Assembly (NCBI RefSeq): GCF_900452865.1
Contig: NZ_UGOZ01000001.1
Coordinates: forward strand, 682,001-746,000
Direction: 5' to 3'
Source of the DNA: Legionella taurinensis
Lineage (GTDB): Bacteria > Pseudomonadota > Gammaproteobacteria > Legionellales > Legionellaceae
DNA length: 64,000 bases
The notes under the pieces were generated by a model. That model was not told the origin of the DNA. It was given only the letters and a program-made list of their open reading frames with translations, and made no database searches. The translations under genes were made by a program, and so were the position numbers. Shown here piece by piece: positions 62,133 to 64,000 of this stretch (position 1 is its first letter; each line of letters begins with the position of its first letter).

Positions 62133-64000
62133 TCACAATTTTAATGGATTTCTCATCTTTGTCATGGGCTTATTTTTGGGGGATAGGTCAATGACAGGTT
62201 CTACCGCTTTCCAGCCCTCCGCCACAAGATTTTTTGCAGTTTGAACGCAATGATCAATGACGCCTATTTCATTCAGCAAAACGACCACCTGATTCAACGC
62301 CTCTCTTTTTTTATGAATTAAACTCTCATAGAGCCACCGCCGCTGAGACGCGTCTAATTGCGTGATGGCAAGAGCAATCGGTATGGTAATTTTCCCAGAC
62401 ATGACATCTTCTTCCAGGGCGCGCGCATCGCCGCGGTAAGCCCTCACATCATCCATGTATTGGTAGGCTAAACCTACATTCAGTGCATAATGACCCACTT
62501 GGGTCACTTGTTCCTCTGACGCATGCCCCAAAATAGCACCGATTTCCGCCAATGATTTGATATTGAGCCCCGTTTTTAAATTGTGCGTAGCCTCGATTGC
62601 CTTTAATAAGTCGGTATTATCACCCTGATCAACAGCCTGGAGCAGCAGATCCTGCATACCGGCTATGTCTGCACATTGACCCACAATAGACGAAACAGCG
62701 GTATCAAAATAAATTTTATAAATTTTTAACAGTTGCTCTGGGGTTAAGTTCGTTGTGTTCATAAGGCGATTGAAAAGAAAATACCCCAATAACCCCCCAT
62801 TGATGGCTCTGTCTATCCCGTATAATTCATGAACCGTTGGTTTACCACGCCTTAATTTGGAATTATCCTGAATGTCATCAAAAATCAGCGTGGAAGACTG
62901 CAGTATTTCTGCGATTACTGGCCACTCCCGGCACTGCTCAGAGTTACCACCTACTGCATTGATCACCACAAGACAAAAGAAAGAGCGCCAGCCTTTGCCT
63001 TTACGGAGTAGCATGTCGCGCAAAGGATTGACCCCCGCATCGTAAATTTTAACAGCAGACACATTGTGAATAATTTGTTGCAACTGTTCATCTTTAACCA
63101 AGGTCATCCCGAGATCGCTTGCCTGTGCGGGTAAATAGTAACGGTTAATCTCGTTCAAGACTAATCCCGCCATCTCCTCCATCAACCGGGTCTTACTTCG
63201 GAGAATTTTTTCGTTGTTTCCATAAATCTCAACAAATCCCACTCCCTCGGTCTCTTTCATGTTCTCTCGGTAACGAATGTTGATAACACCCTCGTAAAAA
63301 GCGAACGCAGTGAGGATTGTGATCACCTCCTGGTTATCAATCAAGGCTTCAATATACAATTCTGCATCGCACTCATCGAGTTTGATTTGCCATTTCACAG
63401 GATAGGTATTTAACGTGCGGTTACTCTGCCAGGTATCGAGCACTTGAATTGAAAAATGGGTATACGTTTTATAATTACCTACCTCGTCAATCACTTTAGC
63501 AATGGATTCAACGACCTCTGCTGTTTCTTTATCAAACACTTGATAAATGGAAAGTTGACGACCATCCTCCAGTTGAATGGAAAACCATATCCAACCTTTG
63601 TCTCCGATGGCTTTAGTGGATTTTTTATTATTAAGACTGAATTCATGATCGTACCAGCCCATGCCTTCAATTTCCTTATTATTTAACCTCCCCTTGACTG
63701 AGCCGTGGGGGATAAAATAATAAAACATCTGATCAACATTGTCATAATCACCCAATAAAGCGATACCCTCTTGACCATGCCGAATCGTTTTTTTATCCAT
63801 GCAAAACTCTAAATAGAGCACCTGCGAGTCATGATTAATTTCAATGCAATACAAACCGTCTTTTTTAAAAAAACTGGATTCACCAAAGTGTGCGGCAAAA
63901 TTTTCTTCATTCACTTCAAAGTCAATAGGCATAGACACATCAGGATAAATTTCTCTATTTTGCTCCATCATATCCGCAAGGTAATCCAACAGTTCATTTT
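62133..64000 (-). CDS. CrtC/AttH-like lipocalin domain fused to a trans-isoprenyl diphosphate synthase; both ends altered
   Basis: The frame continues past the right edge, so the true start is outside. Visible residues about 1-285 look like the CrtC/AttH (carotenoid hydratase, lipocalin-like) domain with the GMGWYDHEFS motif (about 109-118). Residues about 315-595 are a polyprenyl synthetase: first Asp-rich motif DDIQD (371-375) followed by RRGKP, then LKTG and a second motif reading DDVRA, not DDxxD, and MSGKITIPIAL. Small residues (Ser, Thr) precede the first motif, which tends to allow C20 or longer products. The final 18 residues are IS sequence. IPP/DMAPP would come from the mevalonate genes. 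Product and reaction are inference. Confidence 0.75.
   Translation of the reverse strand, partial: NELLDYLADMMEQNREIYPDVSMPIDFEVNEENFAAHFGESSFFKKDGLYCIEINHDSQVLYLEFCMDKKTIRHGQEGIALLGDYDNVDQMFYYFIPHGSVKGRLNNKEIEGMGWYDHEFSLNNKKSTKAIGDKGWIWFSIQLEDGRQLSIYQVFDKETAEVVESIAKVIDEVGNYKTYTHFSIQVLDTWQSNRTLNTYPVKWQIKLDECDAELYIEALIDNQEVITILTAFAFYEGVINIRYRENMKETEGVGFVEIYGNNEKILRSKTRLMEEMAGLVLNEINRYYLPAQASDLGMTLVKDEQLQQIIHNVSAVKIYDAGVNPLRDMLLRKGKGWRSFFCLVVINAVGGNSEQCREWPVIAEILQSSTLIFDDIQDNSKLRRGKPTVHELYGIDRAINGGLLGYFLFNRLMNTTNLTPEQLLKIYKIYFDTAVSSIVGQCADIAGMQDLLLQAVDQGDNTDLLKAIEATHNLKTGLNIKSLAEIGAILGHASEEQVTQVGHYALNVGLAYQYMDDVRAYRGDARALEEDVMSGKITIPIALAITQLDASQRRWLYESLIHKKREALNQVVVLLNEIGVIDHCVQTAKNLVAEGWKAVEPVIDLSPKNKPMTKMRNPLKL

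Larger units (their letters stand above)
60993..62190 (-). mobile_element. IS3-family (IS407-like) element
   Basis: 1198 bp with terminal repeats TGACCTATCCCC at 60993-61004 and its reverse complement at 62179-62190. orfA and orfB overlap with an A6G slippery run (minus strand, 61865-61859). Flanks GAAC and ATGA do not match, so no target duplication remains. The right end supplies the last codons of the isoprenyl synthase fusion gene. Confidence 0.92.

Overview
The window is a piece of a Legionella-type chromosome (Gammaproteobacteria, Legionellaceae). The strongest evidence is one of the two classical Dot/Icm type IVB secretion loci (icmX, icmW, icmV, dotA, dotB, dotC, dotD). It sits among housekeeping genes in the order I remember for this genus, next to a eukaryote-like mevalonate pathway. 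The arrangement differs from L. pneumophila as I recall it (dotA directly abuts dotB), so this is probably another species. I did not assign one.

Layout. 1-10.7 kb: cytochrome bc1 (petABC, petA cut by the left edge), sspAB, then the nnr-tsaE-amidase-mutL-miaA chain, a small zinc-finger gene and a family 9 glycosyltransferase. 10.7-19 kb: the Dot/Icm locus, with icmWX divergent from icmV-dotA and dotDCB convergent with dotA. 19-24.9 kb: rsmD, an active/inactive pair of M16 peptidases, and ftsY-ftsE-ftsX. 24.95-26.8 kb: an AT-rich cassette (PIN nuclease, STAS-like DUF4325 protein, STAS-plus-GHKL ATPase broken by a frameshift) wedged between ftsX and rpoH. 27-36.9 kb: rpoH, an adenosine-deaminase-family gene, phosphate transporter and its DUF47 partner, a secretin-like protein, enolase, ftsB, a flavin monooxygenase and a lipoprotein hydrolase. 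37.2-38.8 kb: two convergent genes for related proteins with a His...Asn-Cys permuted papain-like signature. They look like Dot/Icm substrates, and the first has a PmrA-like box upstream.

38.9-51.8 kb holds most of the mevalonate pathway in two blocks: mevalonate kinase with diphosphomevalonate decarboxylase, then type 2 IPP isomerase, HMG-CoA reductase and a phosphomevalonate-kinase-like GHMP kinase. Between them lie queE, cpoB, pal, an MCE/Mla-type lipid ABC transporter and a split FUSC transporter.

After two tRNA-Lys and one tRNA-Arg, 52.1-62.2 kb is an AT-rich accessory zone. It contains an ISL3 element with a tandem 845-bp duplication, two directly oriented copies of one IS3 element, a Xre/RES toxin-antitoxin pair with a clear operator, a decayed HigB/HigA-like pair split by an IS with a 3-bp target duplication, a periplasmic protein, an HNH endonuclease and an IS407-like element. 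That last element has replaced the 3' end of the final gene, which leaves the window at the right edge: a fusion of a CrtC/AttH-like lipocalin domain with a trans-isoprenyl diphosphate synthase. The fusion would draw on the IPP made by the mevalonate genes and is the most unusual enzyme here.

All identifications come from reading motifs and gene order. No searches were run.
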